DNA of 64,000 nucleotides from assembly GCA_030762895.1 (NCBI GenBank), contig CM061070.1, positions 32,205,652 to 32,269,651 on the forward strand, in the 5' to 3' direction. Shown here piece after piece: positions 34,470 to 48,560 of this stretch. The notes under the pieces were generated by a model. It had not been told where the DNA came from. It made no database searches and saw only the letters and a list, made by a program, of their open reading frames with translations. This DNA is from Sophora flavescens (taxonomy: Eukaryota; Streptophyta; Magnoliopsida; Fabales; Fabaceae). Position 1 is the first letter of the stretch. The number at the start of each line of letters is the position of its first letter. A program made the position numbers and the translations under genes.

Positions 34470-37450
34470 GACAAAGCAAACACCTGTCATGGTACCTGGA
34501 CAGTGGATGCTCGTGACATATGACAGGAGAAAGGTCTACGTTCATAGACCTCCAACCTAAGAAAGGTGGACATGTAACCTTTGGTGGCAACCAGAAAGGA
34601 AAAGTTATTGGTGTAGGTAAAATTGGTGGTAAACCTCCCTTGCCTATTATATGTGATGTTTTATATGTGAAAGGGCTGAAACATAATCTGCTTAGCATAA
34701 GTCAATTGTGTGATAGTGAATTTTCTGTATCATTTTCTAAGGATGCATGCATAGTCAATGACAGCAGTGGAAAGAACCTCTTTTCTACCAAAAGGTAAAA
34801 CAATCTATATAAGATTGACCTGCCTGAACTTTCAGATCAAAGTGTAACATGCTTTATGTCTAAAGAGAATTAAAAGTGGCTATGACATAAGAAACTTGGA
34901 CATGTTAGTATGAAACAAATTTCTAAATTGAAAAAGCATAACCTTGTGAGAGGATTGCTTGATATTTCCTTTAAGAAAGATGTTTTGTGTGATGCATGTC
35001 AGAGAGGTAAACAAGTAAAATCAAGTTTCAAATCTAAGAAAGAAGTCACCTCCTCTATACCTTTGGAACTGTTACACATGGATCTGTTTGGACCACTCGG
35101 TGTAGCCAGCCCTAGGTGGAAAGAAATATGGTTTTGTCATAGTTGATGACTACTCTAGATTTACATGGGTACTCTTCTTAACCCAAAAAGACGAGTCTTA
35201 TAAAGTCTTTATAGTATTCAGTAAAAGAGTACAAAATGAGCAGGGTTTTTGTATCTCTCGCTATCGTAAGTGACCATGGGAGAGAATTTGAAAATAAACA
35301 GTTCAAACTGTTCTGTGAGGAAAATGGTATTTCTCACAATTTCTCTGCACCTAGAACTCCACATAAAATGGAGTGGTTGAGAGAAAGAACAGACCTCTTC
35401 AAGAGATGGGTAGAATAATGCTTAATGAAAACAATCTTCCTAAGTACTTCTGGGCAGAAGCCATTAACACTGCTTGTTATGTGCAACACAGAATTCTGAT
35501 TAGACCTATCCTAAATAAGACTCCTTATGAATTGTGGAAAGGTAGAAAACCCAACATATCATATTTTTATGCATTTGGATGTGAATGTTAATACAAAATA
35601 TTATCTTGGCAAATTTGACTCTAAGGTAGATAAAGGCATATTCATTGGATATTCTGAATTATCTAAGGCCTTTAGAATATTTAACTCTAGAACTTCTGTT
35701 GTAGAAGAATCTATTCATGTAAAGTTTAATGATGGTTTCAAGACTGATAGGGAACTATCATATCTAGAAGATGATATTGCAGGTATTGAACTTAATCCTG
35801 CAGTAGAAGAATCTTCAGACAAGTCAAAAGTAGAAGTGTCTGAAAATCAGACAAGTACTGAATCATCTGAAATACAGAATGAGAAGAAAGATTGGAAATT
35901 CAAAACCTATCATCCAGAAGATCTTATCATTGGAAATCCATCTCAAGGAGTTAGAACCAGATTTGCTTTCAACAAAAATTACAACATGGTTTTCATATAA
36001 GTTTTAGAACCCAAAAAGATTGAAGAAGCCTTACAAGATGAAAGCCGGATTCTAGCCATGCAAGAAGAACTAAATCAGTTCAAGAGAAATGATGTTTGGA
36101 CTCTAGTTTCTAAACCCAAAGATAAAAATATTATTGGAACCAGATGGGTGTTTAGAAACAAACTGGATGAAGGTGGAAAAGTTGTAAGAAACAAAGCAAG
36201 ACTAGTTACTCAACGGTATAATCAACAGGAAGGTATTGATTTCACTGAAACCTTTGCACCTATAGCTAGATTAGAAGCAATTATAATTCTAATGTCTTAT
36301 GTTGTACAAAATGATAAAACTCTTTATCAAATGGATGTTAAAAGTGCATTTCTAAATGGAATAATTGAGGAGGAAGTTTATGTCAAGCAACCTCCTGGGT
36401 TTGAGGATTCTGAAAATCCTCACCATGTCGATAAGCTTAAGAAAGCTTTATATGGACTCAAACAAGCTCCTAGAGCTCCTCACCACTTTTTAAGAAATGC
36501 TCAAAGAAAGGTTTCATATTAGTACAAATTTATGTTAATGATATTATATTTGGTGCTACTAATGAAAAGCTCTACAAAGAGTTCTATGAGTTGATGCAGA
36601 ATGAATTTAAGATGAATATGATGGGAGAATTGAAGTTCTTCCTTGGTCTTCAAATAAAATAGACAAGTGATGGAATCTATATCCATCAACAGAAGTACAC
36701 CAAGGAACTTCTGAAAAAGTATAAAATGGAAAATTCAAAGCCTATGAGTACTCCTATGCATCCATCAGTTATTCTAAACAATGATAAAGAAGGTAAAAAG
36801 GTAGATCAAACTGTCTACCGAGGTATGATTGGATCTCTTCTATACTTAATCAAGCAGACACTGATATTTAATTCAGTGTTTGTCTGTGTGCTAGATTTCA
36901 ATCAGATCCTAAAGAATCTCATCATAAGGTTGTGAAAATAATTTTTACATATTTAATTGGAACCACTAACCTTGGTTTATTATATAAGAAATCTAAAGAT
37001 TTCGGGTTAGTTGGATTCTGTGATGCTGATTTTGATGGAGATAGAATTGATAGAAAAAGTACCAGCGGAGGATGCCATTTCATTGGAACAAATATGATCT
37101 CCTGGTCAAGCAAAAGGCAAAACACCATTGCTCTATCAACTCATTGAAGTCCGAGTACATATCTGTAGCAAGTTGTTGTTTACGACTACTTTGGGTAAAA
37201 TATCAACTTGAGGGTTATTCAATGTTTGAGCATAATATATTTGTTTGGTGTGATAATACTAGTGCTATCAACTTGTCTAAAAATTCCATACAACAATCTA
37301 GAGCAAAGCATATAGAAATAAAAACATCATTTTATTAGAGACCATGTGCAAAAAGGTGTTTCTGAAATTAAGTTTGTGAATACTGAGTATCGGTGAGCGG
37401 ATATATTTACTAAACCTCTAAGTGAAGATAGATTTGTTTTTATTAGAAGG
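34470..37450 (+). pseudogene. Copia pol: protease, integrase, reverse transcriptase, RNase H
   Basis: Protease: LDSGCS then HMTGE near 34490-34530, with the conserved Arg codon mutated to TGA. Integrase: zinc-binding LGHVSMKQISKLKKHNL ... CDACQRGKQ (34890-35010), catalytic region HMDLFGP (35075), SDHGREFEN (35265) and VERKNRPLQEMGR (35375). RT: TRWVFRNKLDEGG, YQMDVKSAFLNG, EEEVYVKQPPGFED, LKKALYGLKQAPRA (36145-36470), then an apparent deletion before YVNDIIFGATNE, where the usual YVDD has become YVND. RNase H: GFCDADFDGDRIDRKSTSGG, SSKRQNTIALST, WCDNTSAINLSKN and AKHIEI (37015-37320). Multiple stops and frameshifts. Confidence 0.92.
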
Positions 37451-37902
37451 AATATTAATATGCATAATGTGTCTGATTGAGTGTATGCTGATATGTCTGA
37501 AAATTTACTTGTCTAAATTTGTATATGCATGACTCGTCTATTTTCTGTATACTTCACTCGTCTACTTTAGTCAAGCGTCTAATGATGTGGCTAAAAGGCA
37601 CTAAGTTCTATCCCTGATTGAGACATGTGTACATTGCAATATTTCACTCCTTTTATTAAAAAACGTTTCATTATGTTAACAACTGTCTTGTCGAAATTTC
37701 TTGCTGCTTATGGCAACATCTCTCTCCTTGTTCCCAACATAAAAAGCACTCAAGAGTTTTAACAAAACAACCCGTGTCATTTCAAAAATTTCAACTCACA
37801 ATCTTTGCTTTCTAGCCTCAATCTCTCTCTCTGAATTGTCTTCGTCTTCAACCTCTCAAAACTCTTCTTTACCAAAACCCTAAAATTCACATCTCTGAAT
37901 CA

Positions 37903-38839
37903 ATGGCACCCAAGAGTCTTCTTGAAACTTTGGCTGTGAAAACCAAGCTATCAATCACTGAACTGAAAAAGGTGCACCCTGGAAGGGTCCCTAACTTTGA
38001 TGAACTCAGAACCAAGTGTTTGGATGTTCTTCCTAAACTCAACCATGCTGGATGGCTACCCTTCTTTCAACTACAAGAGCTTGTCTTCCCTGCTCTTGTT
38101 AGGGATTTCTGGACCACTGCGAAGATCACCAAGGACAACACAACCTCCATGATTTCTAGAGATATGGGTGAGGACCACATTTTCATAACCCATGAGTTAC
38201 TCGCTGAAGTGACCAAATGCCCAAGAGAAGGTGCTGGGTATTACAAAGGTTGACTGAAGGATCAAGGATAAGCAAATGTGAATCTAATTCTGTATGGAGT
38301 TGACAAACCTACAAATAAAGACTCCAAGTATCTGACAGCAAAGGCAAGATTTCTTCATGTTCTTATCGTAAACTGTGTTATGCCCAGGACTGGGTCTAGG
38401 AATCATGTCAGTAAAATAGAGAAAGGATAAGGATTATCCCTATGGTATGATCATGACAAGGATTTCTAGGGCATGCAAGCTGGATTTAAGAAATGCTTGC
38501 TATGCTGATCTTTGCACTGAGATCACTATAAAGACTCTGTCTTTGATGAAGATTACTCTAACCCCCATCACTGAGCCAACTGCCGAAGCATCATCATCAG
38601 CACCTGCTGTACCTTCTCAAATGGAAGAACCTCTCACTATTCTTGCTATTAAGGTTGAACCCTTTTGAAGAGGAAAGGTCTCAACTCAGAGAGGAAAAAG
38701 AGAAAAATTGTTGAGTCATCCACTCAAGTATCTACTGAACCTGTTGTGCTTCAGAATGCTGCTGAAAAAATTACATAGGTTGTTGAACCTGTTGTTGGAA
38801 CTGTTACTGATCAACCTGCTGCATGTGCCTCTATCCCCA
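37903..38839 (+). pseudogene. Third ORF of the SIRE-like element, 5' part
   Basis: ATG 37903 (MAPKSLLETLAVKTKLSITE) begins a globular region (LKKVHPGRVPNFDELR, then WLPFFQLQELVFPALVRDFW) of the kind annotated as a putative plant transposon protein / env-like ORF in SIRE elements. A TGA at 38251-38253 ends the open part, but homology-like sequence runs on through further stops to ACASIP at 38839, where solo LTR A is inserted. I see no signal peptide or membrane segment, so the env-like label is by position only. Confidence 0.65.
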
Positions 38840-41260
38840 TGTAACAGCCCGATTTTTGGATACACTATATTAACAGGTAAAGATATATTTATTTATATTT
38901 TTATCTGAGACGTAGGAAATTATTTTGGAGGAAACAAAATCATATCTAGAAGCTACTCTATGGTAGGAAGCTTTGGTTAAAATTTGGGTTTAAAACTCGA
39001 TTTAAAACCGATCTACGTTTTTAACTGACAGTATAATTTTATACCAACAAACCCCTAATTTGACCCGAAAGTGAAATTTGTTGATTTTTTTATATTTTGT
39101 CCGTGAGGAATTCTATTTTCCAAATTTCTGATCAGAAATAAAATATTATGTTTATTCAGACGAATTTTGGTAAAAGTTCAAATGGAAAACAGTCGGTGTT
39201 TTCACTGACAGTAAGATTTTAATGATCAGAAAACCTAATTTTGACTCGTGAACGAAATGGTTTATGTTTAAATCATATTTCCAACGAGTTTGATTGTTTT
39301 GAAAATTTTCAACCAAAAACGAAATATTATTCTTTTATTCGGACGTAAAACCCTAATCGGGAAACCGACGGAGTCGAGAAGGGAGGTGCAGAGACAAAAC
39401 CGTATACCGGAGGAGCTGAGTCACCACCATGACTCACCAAGCATTTATGAAGCATTAAATGTAAATTTAGGTGAAATGACCAAAATGCCTTTAATCTTAA
39501 CCTAACCGAAGTTTAGTTAATTTCTAACCATGGTAAAGTAACCATGGCTAATTCTTGTGACCAAGAATCATCCACAACCTTCCTAAAATGTGAGCCACAT
39601 GTTTATTAATCATAGTTAGCAAAGTAACCCTAGTTAAGTTAATTATTAACCATACTTAACTATTATGTTATTTAATATTCACAAAACCCATTAATTCAAT
39701 TCCTAAAAAGCAAACAAAGCCTAAGATCTACCCTATAAATACCCCAAGGATGCAGCCCCCCTCATCATTTTCACTATTCATCTCTTTCATTTCTTTTCTT
39801 CACAAAAAACACACAAAACTCTATTTTCTTCTTCAAAAGCTTCAAGTGCTTCCATTGAAGAACTTGCCAAGATCATCATTATTTCTTCATTTCCTTCATA
39901 CACTTGAGGTAACATGATCATCCATGATCATCTCCTCTCTTCTTGAATTCATTTTCTTCATATTTCATGAATTTTTCACTTACAGATCTAGAACTTTAAA
40001 TAATTCTATAAAATTGTAGAAAAATCATAAAAATGTGAAACCAATTTCTATGATCTACATATGATCTCTAATATCATTATCCAAGAGCATACAATCAAAA
40101 ACAATTTCCTTCCCTATGTTCTATTGATGACCGAAACCCTCTCAAAAATGAGTTTGATGATTTTGTTCAATTTTTAAAGTCTAATACTTGATTAAAGCTC
40201 ACTAGTACTTGTATGATTTAAATCCAAGAGCTTAAGTCCAAATAAATTTTCTAACCTATTTTTGTATTTAAGGATGAAACCCTACCCTAAGTGGTTGGAT
40301 GATTTTTATTCCATATTTTCAACTTATACAATTTATCCTAGCTATCTAAGACCTAAGTAGTTAGTATCCAAAAGATTAGAATGAAAAAATGATCCTAGAC
40401 CTAATTTGAATTGAATGACCGAATCTAGCATAAAGTGGGTATAGTTGGGTTTGTTTGATTGATTATAGTTATGTTGTTTGGTTCAAGGTGAAAATGTTAA
40501 GCTATGGTGTGATAGCGAGGAACGTCGAGTTCAGGATTTCGGTGCTAATTCAGGTGGGGGAAAGGATCACTCTGTCGTCGAAATCGATAAGTAATATATT
40601 ATATAATATTTGTGTAGGGCGACCTAAACCCTACTAGTAGTCGAGTAATCGACAAGACCAAAATCACATTGGAAACCTTTTCTGTAAAACAAATGGTGAT
40701 TCGGGGATTGTAGGTTTATCGACAGTAGGTTGATTTTAAGTATTTGATGATATCTGTAACATCCCGTTTTCTAGATTAGTGAATGAGGAAAGGATTAGGC
40801 ATATTTGAAGGCTTAATCATGTACCTTAGGTGTTAGTTAACTTGTGTCTCAAGTTTGAGGAGAATCGGAGTTGAAACGAGTATGAACACAAACAAATGCG
40901 AAAGCAAGAGATTAATTGGTCAATTAATTAATTGAGAGTTGGGATATTAAATTAGGTTGGGCTTGAGAATAATAGGCTTTTGAGAGTAGCCTAAAATAAT
41001 TTAGAAAAATATTTCGACAGTAGGTTACGCTAGATGAGGCGAATTAAAACACTCGGGCATGCCGACAGGGCAACATGCGACAAAATGTGTGGATGACACA
41101 TGTCACAATTGGACACGTGTCCAAAGATGGAAGGTTGCATGGATAGGAGCTGCCACCAAGGGACACTTGGATTTCCACTACACTTAACTAAATGACACCT
41201 AAGATGTATGCATGACACATAAAATGCATGTATGACACATGTATTCCACTAAAAATAGAG

Positions 41261-41283
41261 ATAATAATAATAATAATAATATA
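41261..41283. repeat. TAA trinucleotide microsatellite
   Basis: Run of about seven ATA/TAA units inside LTR B. Confidence 0.9.
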
Positions 41284-42544
41284 ATCCTAACTAATTAATA
41301 TAAAAGCTAGTGAATGAAGCATGTAGGCCTTTTCCTCATCTTCTTCATCATTTCTCTTCATAAATCATGAGAACTCCATTGACTCACCGAAACCATATTG
41401 AAATTTTGACCCTCTTATTTTCTGAAATTTGAACAACTTTATACATTAAATTTGTTCCTATACTTCTTCTCTTTCCAATGAGCTAAAGATCATCAAAACG
41501 GATAAGTATACTAGGAGATATGTCCAAATCACCAAAGCCGCTCAAAACCCTCATCATTACACGAAAACAGCAGAAAGAAGGCTCTTTATGCCCCTTTTCT
41601 GTTGAGCAAAACCTTCAACATAAAAGTTTCGCCTCACTTTCTTACCTTTCCAACAAGCCCAAGTTTGTAATTTGTGGGTGAGCAGATCTTGAGATACACA
41701 CATATTACGACCACATCCTCAAATCTGCCAAGTTTCTAACCAAGCTTGTTTTGGAGCATTTCTCTTCATTCTTCATCACTCAAGGGTAATCTCTTTACTC
41801 ACAATCCTCATATTCTCAAAAATCTTTATTTCATTCTCATGCATGTTATGTTTTCATGGTTTCATGTCCAAATTTTCACTCAAAAATTCTTAGAAAACCC
41901 TAGAAAAATCTTTTTAATGTGAAACAAGTTTTTATAAACTCATAATAAACTCTACTTTCATCTTATATGTTTGCATGAATATGTTTAAGGGTCTAGGACC
42001 CTAGCATGTTGATTTTATGACTCGGGGATGATGTTTGAATGAAAATAATAATTTGATGTGGATGAACATATGAAAACATAAATATGGCAGCATGACCTTT
42101 AGTGATTCGTGAGCCCATAAATTTTGATACAAAATGTATTTCTGAGAACTAAACATATATTTGGAAAGAAGGCTTTTGGGGCTTTAATTTGATATATAAT
42201 ATGTAAGTATTTGGATAAGATTCTCTGGGCCAAAACCCTATCAAAGTAGAGTCAAGTTTAGGCTGCAAAAATATGCACTAAATTGGTTGCATGATGATTT
42301 TAAATCTGATTTTTTTTAAAGTTAAATTCTTTATAAAATTTTCTGGGTTGTTACTAAAGTATATCTAAAGTTTGGTTGAAGATTTGAGATTTTTACATGT
42401 GTATATAAATAGAAACAATTTCAGAAGCAGAGCGTGATTTTTAATAAATTAATGCCTTCGAATTTTGACATGGAACCAACTGCAATATGTTTATATTTGA
42501 GTTGGGTACCTTCAATTAAATTTTCAAAAATTTAAAGGTCATTT

Positions 42545-43118
42545 TGGGTACCTTTTGGCTGTTTTGCTGAGTTCTATGGGACTCAGGATTCTTTCTCTAC
42601 TGAGTTGCTTGCTGCCATGATAGCAATTCAGATTGCTTTTGAGAGGGGCTGGTCTAGACTATGGATGGAATGTGACTCCTCACTTGTGGTTCTTGCTTAC
42701 TCGAATCCAGACATAGCTCCTTGGAAAATTAGAACTAAATGGAGAAACTGTATTGCTTTGGCCTCCAATTTTACTTTCTTGATCTCTCATGTTTTTAGAG
42801 AGGCTAATCACTGTGCTGATAAGCTAGCCAATTTTGGAGTCAGTTCTAAATGCTTCACTTGGTGGAACCTGATTCCAAGTTTTATTAGGCATGATTTCTT
42901 CTGTAATAGGTGGGGTATGCCTAATTTTAGATTCATGTAATCCCCCCTCTTTTCATGGGTAAGGTCCTATGTCCCCCCATGCTTTCTTGTATTTCTTTCA
43001 TTTTTTAATAATATTCTGGGGTGCTGCAGATGATTGGTAGTGGTTTTTGTGCCAACCTAGTTGAGATGATTTCCACTACAGTGATGCTTCTGCACTCCTT
43101 TTGCTTAAAAAAAAAATC
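42545..43118 (+). mobile_element. LINE 3' fragment (RNase H) inside LTR B
   Basis: Open frame reading CFAEFYGTQDSFSTELLAAM, IAIQIAFERGWSRLWMECDS, SLVVLAYSNP, then SHVFREANHCADKLANFG: an RVT_3/RNase H domain typical of plant LINE C-termini (E in TELLA, D in ECDS, D in ADKLA). It stops at ~42940, followed by a 3' tail and poly(A) at 43108-43118. The 5' boundary is estimated from where coding homology begins; I found no clean target duplication. Confidence 0.75.
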
Positions 43119-44315
43119 ATTCACAATTTAAACCCACTGTTGTTCTGAAAATGCTTTTATAAAAGAGTTCATCCTAATTTTTTTTTATGAAAATTATGAT
43201 TTTGAAACTAATACCTTTTAACATAATCAAGTAAATATTTTTGGTATAAAATGGACTATAAAAAATTGTTAAAGTAAATACAAAAAAATAAGGGATTAAA
43301 GTATATATATAAGTAAGTTTTGGACAAAACGTAATCCAAGAATTTGTAAAAATTGGACATCTCTAGCATCATTTTTCTAGCCATGGCCAAAACCTATACT
43401 TAGAAAGATAAGACGACTTTGTTGTTTTAATTTAAGTCATTCGCTATGGGCAACACGAAAACAAAGACTTTTCAACCCGTCGAATCAGGTAAGGGGAGAA
43501 AGCCTGAGGGATAATTATTTATGATGGCTATGTGTAATACATTTTAATGTGTTTTTTAGAATTCTAATGTGGTTATTGTTTAATGTTTAATTGAGATTGG
43601 TGTGTTGATTGGTTGAATATAAATGTTTTATGCTTAATTGATCACTTTTGAATATGTGTTTATAGTTGATATATGAAAATTACTTGATGCATGTTATATC
43701 TGTCATAATATTGTCTTGGTAGTTGCATGGAAAGCCTAACCATTGGTTAGTGCTCAATTAAATTCTCAAGATAAAAGCCTTAAGAAATCATATGAAGAGT
43801 AGTGAAAATAAATATTTATTTGAAGAAAGGTCTTGGTTAAAGGAGAAGAAAATTTACTTATTCTTTTAAAATTTATGAGAATATAGGTATCAAAATAAAA
43901 TTTTTATGAAGGAAATTCATTTAAAAATTCAAATGATTTTACACTAAAAGAAAAATCAATTTTCTATTGAAAATATTTGAAGAGAACAAAATTTATTTTG
44001 AAACTTTAAGAATTTATTTGGAAGTTTCAAATGTTTTTATAAAAAGAAGATTTTAAAAATAAAAAATGGATTTTTTTTAAAAGAATGGATTTTTCCATAA
44101 CTTAAAGTTTTAAACAAAAGAATTTCAAGGGAATAGTTTTCTTCAAGAGGTTTTCTTCAAAAATAAAATGTCCGATAACTTGGATAAGTTACGGAAAGTT
44201 TTGGTTTTGTATTTGTTTTTCATTGAACGAAAAATAACATTGAAAAGTGAACCTAGTAACCGAGACGTCGGATACTAGAGTTCTTAAGGCATGTGGATCG
44301 ATGATCCGTATCACA
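43119..44315. other. AT-rich body of LTR B
   Basis: A-rich sequence with no frame or motif that I recognise. Confidence 0.35.
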
Positions 44316-44460
44316 ATGTTGTGGACAGTGTGTCCTATGTACGTTGTTGTGGACTGTGTGTCCTATATACGTTGTTGTGGATTGTGTGTCCTATACACGT
44401 TGTAGTGGACTGTGTGTCCTATATACTTTGTTCTGGACTGTGTGCCCTACAGATGTTGTG
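44316..44460. repeat. 28-bp tandem repeat, five units
   Basis: Units of TTGTGGACTGTGTGTCCTAT plus ATACG. The GGAC/GGAT landmark falls at 44323, 44351, 44379, 44407 and 44435, an exact 28-bp period. Confidence 0.9.
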
Positions 44461-45337
44461 ATAAAACGTGGTAAACGTGGTAAAAAGGTGAGAACTGCTT
44501 TTCTACGACCACAAAATCTAAGACTAGTGCATAGGTCTAGGACTGTTGTGATTGGACACTCGAATTAAAATATCTTGTGTTGATAATGAAAGTTTTAAAA
44601 TGCCAAAAGTCTATGGATGGTCGTGAGCCTTGAGCCTCGACAAGGAAAGAATGAAACACAAAGAAAAGCAAAATAAAATAAAATGTTTTTACATGCATTT
44701 GGCAGACGTGCCCAAAAAGTTTTGTGTGAATACCTTGAAGGGAATTGTATCTTATACGACAGTGTATCATTGGTGTCTTGATGGACCATAATTTCGATGA
44801 GCCTTGTTCACTGTACCTTGTGTAGGACGGTATGCTCTGGAACCCACATGCGTTGATGACTGTGCCTTGAGTTGGGCCAATTCATCGTGGGAATTATGTT
44901 GTGCCATGTGTTGGCTATTTGAGCCTGTTCAGCTCACTATTTTTTTTTAAATTGCATGGAGTTGGGGTCTCCGGAGATTAGGATAGATTGTTGAAATATA
45001 GAAGTGCCATATGTTTTCAAGAACGACGATGATTTGCTTGATACTATGCTTCTATTTAAAAAATTTATGTTGAATATGTATACTTATCTGTTCTTGTTGC
45101 TTGTATGTTTGTAGTACATGTAGTCATCATAATTCATCCATATATTGGTATCTCGCCCTTACAGTATATCAGGTTTTCCTGGTTTCTTGCCGATGTACCC
45201 AGGTACACTAGGGCAGGTGGTGCCGAGAAGTTCCCAACCTCACTTGTGGATATAAATCCCGATCCTTGAAGAGGTTGGCGGCAATTATATTGGTAAGAAC
45301 TACAGAGTTATTTCCAGTTGATGTCTTGTAGAGTGAT

Positions 45338-46660
45338 TGATAAGCCTCTGGCTCATCTAGTTTTATGGCTAGTATGACCAGGGTTTTGTGCAAATTATTT
45401 CCTATTTTCACCCAAATTAGATTAGATTGTCCTCAAGCAAGGTTTTGAGTCTCTAAAGTAGTTTTAGGTTAATTTAGCTAGTTTTGAGTCAAATAATACA
45501 CTTATAGTTGTGTCTTTGTTTTCAGGTTAAGTTGGAAGTCAAGAAAATAAAGAAACAGGGGATTCGCCTCGTGAACAGCTCTTCGCCTCGCGACCCCCGG
45601 TTTGACTGCTCCAAGAAAATGCAAGGTCTCCGGTTCGCCCCACGAAGAAGATCTCGCCCACGAGTCACCCAAGCCTGGAAAGTCGAGAGACGATCACGGC
45701 TTTCCCGTGTTGAAGGTCACGGCTGTGGCAGTTTTGAAGTTGAAGAGTCTCGCCTCGCGAGCATCCATTCGCCTCGCGAGTCTGGAAGTCAGAAAGCATC
45801 ACGGTTGGCCCCTGATATTCATGACGGGCGTAATAAGAAGACTCTTCAGTTTCTCGCCTCGCGAAGGTGTGTTCGCCTCGCGAGAATACCAAAGGTTGCA
45901 GACTGTTCGCAAGATTCGCGTCACGAGATAGTCTTCGCCTCACGAAAGGGTGAAATTTCTGAATAGTATAAAAGGCTGTCCTGCAGGGCGAAATATGAGG
46001 GACTTTTGGCTTCTCCATAGTTTTACATTTTTTTCTTTGTATTTCGTTATTGTTATTGAGAACTAAATTCTTAGATTAGTCTTATGTATGAGAATTCCAT
46101 ATACTTGAGGTTTTGTAATCCCTATTTTACTTGCTTTTCCCTTTTCAATACCACATTATACATTTCTGTTTGTTATTTCTGGAGTGTGTAGTGTTGTATT
46201 GATTCGTTTCAGTGATGTTATGTTTCTATACTAAATCGCGTTTGTTATTTTGCGTGTGTTCATTCATGTTCGTTTGTTCTTGAGGGCTTAACCCCGTTTG
46301 TTATTTCGGGAATAGGAATATATATCCGTAGTAGCGATTGCGTTGTTAATTGTTGCTACAGCTGAAAGGGGATTAGAATCTTCTTAGGGCTTGGGATTAC
46401 ATGAACCAAGGATAGTTGGGAATTCGAGAACAGTAGATTAATCGTTGTTTGCTAATTGATTATCTCTTTAAACCGCCTGTTTTTAATTGCTCTTTTTTGC
46501 TTGTTACTTATTTGCATCCAAACCAAACCCCCCCAAAAAACTGATTTTTGTGAAAAATAACACTTTAAGAGTCCTTGAGAGACGAGATCCGAGTTGTCGC
46601 CCTAAACTACATTTTTAAAACCCGCTCGTCCTTTTTGGCGCGTGCGCGACAGCGCGACCA
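45338..46660 (+). repeat. 5' LTR of element C
   Basis: TGATAAGCCTCTGGCTC ... CAGCGCGACCA. Contains a cluster of GCCTCGCGAG and CACGGCTTTCCCGTG-type palindromes at 45560-45955, then TATAAAAGG at 45967. Confidence 0.95.
45967..45975 (+). promoter_or_regulatory. TATA box of the element C 5' LTR
   Basis: TATAAAAGG directly after the GC-rich palindrome cluster; the same arrangement recurs at ~51668 in the 3' LTR. Transcription would start about 30 bases downstream. Confidence 0.6.
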
Positions 46661-46665
46661 AAAAT

Positions 46666-46684
46666 TGGCGCCATTGCCGGGGAC
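46666..46684 (+). other. Primer-binding site of element C
   Basis: TGGCGCCATTGCCGGGGAC, five bases after the LTR. This is the Asp-tRNA-like site of many Athila/Tat elements. Confidence 0.88.
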
Positions 46685-46766
46685 TCTTGTTTTGTTATTT
46701 TCACATTTTTATTTCTGTTTTTCTCTTTTATTTTTGTTTTTGTTTTGAATTGGTCTGGCTACTAGG

Positions 46767-48560
46767 TTTAATTGCCCTGAACTGTGTGATTTTGACCCGG
46801 AAATTGAAAGAACACTGCACACACTCCGTAGAGAATTTCGGGCTAGCACTAGTAGTGATTCTAATTCCAAAACTGTTTTTGAAAACATGGGAGACCAAAG
46901 GACATTAAGACAGCTTGCTGCCCCTGATGTTAACTATAATGGATTGTGTATTTCTTATCCTGGTGCTGATACTCCTTTTGAACTAAAATCTGGTTTCATT
47001 CACTTGTTGCCAAAGTTTAATGGTCTTGCAGGTGAGGATCCACTCAAGCACTTGAAGGAATTCCAAGTTGTATGCTCCACAACCTCAAGATCAGAGGGAG
47101 TCATTGAGGATAACATCAAGTTGAAAGCTTTTCCGTTCTCACTCCAGGGAGCCGCAAAGGATTGGTTATTGTATCTTGAGCCCAACTCCATCACCACTTG
47201 GAATGATTTGAAGAGGGTGTTCCTAGAAAGATATTTTCCTGCTTCAAGAGTTGCTTCAATAAGAAAAGAAATATGTGGAATCGAGCAAGGGAATGAATCG
47301 CTAGTGAATATTGGGAAAGGTTCAAGCATTTGGTATCCAGATTGCCCCCAAAGATCAAATTTCCGAACAGCTCCCGATCCAAGATTTTTATGAAGGATTA
47401 CTTTAGATGGATAGGAATCTTTTGGATGCAGCTAGTGGGGGAGCACTAGTTGATAAGACCCCACCTCTTTGCCAAACAACTTATTGAGAATATGTCATTG
47501 AATTCCCAAAGATTTACTACCAGAAGAAATTTAGTTGAGACAAGAGGTGTGCATGAGATCCATAGTTCATCTTCCAACCAGGCCGCCATTGAGAATAGAT
47601 TGGATGAGCTGACTTCTTTTGTAAGGCAATTGGCAATAGACGAGTTCAGCCGCAAAGTTATGTAGCATCTGCAATTCACCCGAGCACCCACATGATCCAT
47701 GCCCCATCCAGAGGGAAGAGTTTGTCGGTGAAGTATCTCAAGCTTATGCGGTTAATCCATATAGTCAAGGAAACAAATCGAGAATCGGTGCAAAGACTCC
47801 CGGACCTCTCTACCAATAGGTACCATCCAAACTGGGGGAATCATCCTAATCTGCGGTATGGGAAATCATCCCAACAACAACCGATGGCAACTCAGAATCC
47901 TCCTCAAGTGACCACTTCTGCACCTTCTGGGCCTTCATTGGAGGACATGTTCAAGCAATTGACTTCACAAATGAATTCACAAATGACTACACTTTTCCAG
48001 CAGCAAATGGGACAGTTCCAAGCACAGTTCTAGGCCTCACAGGCACAGTTTCAGCAGCGAACAGATGCCAGCATTCAAGATTTGAGGACACAGATTGGAC
48101 AGATGACCACAGACGTAAATAACATACAGCAAGCTCAAAGAACAACCCAGCTGCCAGCACAACCAGTGATAAATCCTAATGCCTCCAACCCTAATGTGAG
48201 TGCCATTTATCTGAGATCTGGGAAAGTTGTTGAGGCCACCTCTGGAAAGGATGAAGGAACTATTGAGGTAACTCCTGAGCCTTCAGTCGATGTTAAAGAT
48301 GAGAAAGTGTACAGAACACCAATCCCATTCCCACACAGATTGCAGAATAATAAGAAGAGTGGTGGTGAAGATAAGGAGAAGGAAATTCTTGATGTGTTAA
48401 AAAAGGTGGTCGTGGAATATTCCTCTTCTAGATGTGATCAAGCAGTGCCCAAGTATGCAAAATTTCAGAAGGACCTATGCACCAACAAGAGGAAGTTGAA
48501 GAATAATGAGAAAGTTGACTTGGGAAGAAATGGTTCACTCTTATCCGGTCCTAGGCCTGC
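46767..48560 (+). pseudogene. Athila-like gag of element C
   Basis: Begins around FNCPELCDFDPEIERTLHTL, continues with MGDQRTLRQLAAPDVNYNG (46887), then the retrotrans_gag core DPLKHLKEFQVVCST, KLKAFPFSLQGAAKDWLLYL, TTWNDLKRVFLERYFPASR (47040-47250). After a frameshift near 47305: EYWERFKHLVSRLPP, then MDRNLLDAASGGALVDKTP, a CX2CX4HX4C zinc knuckle (CSICNSPEHPHDPC, 47661-47702) and a Gln-rich tail with LEDMFKQLTSQMNSQMTTLF. Stops, for example in the codon before MDRNLL, and shifts show decay. Confidence 0.85.

Noticed and set aside
45508..45966. Arg/Ser-rich open frames in the C LTRs (also 51320-51667)
   Set aside because: They lie in the U3 part of an LTR upstream of the TATA box and come from GCCTCGCGAG-type palindromes; both strands and frames are open for compositional reasons.
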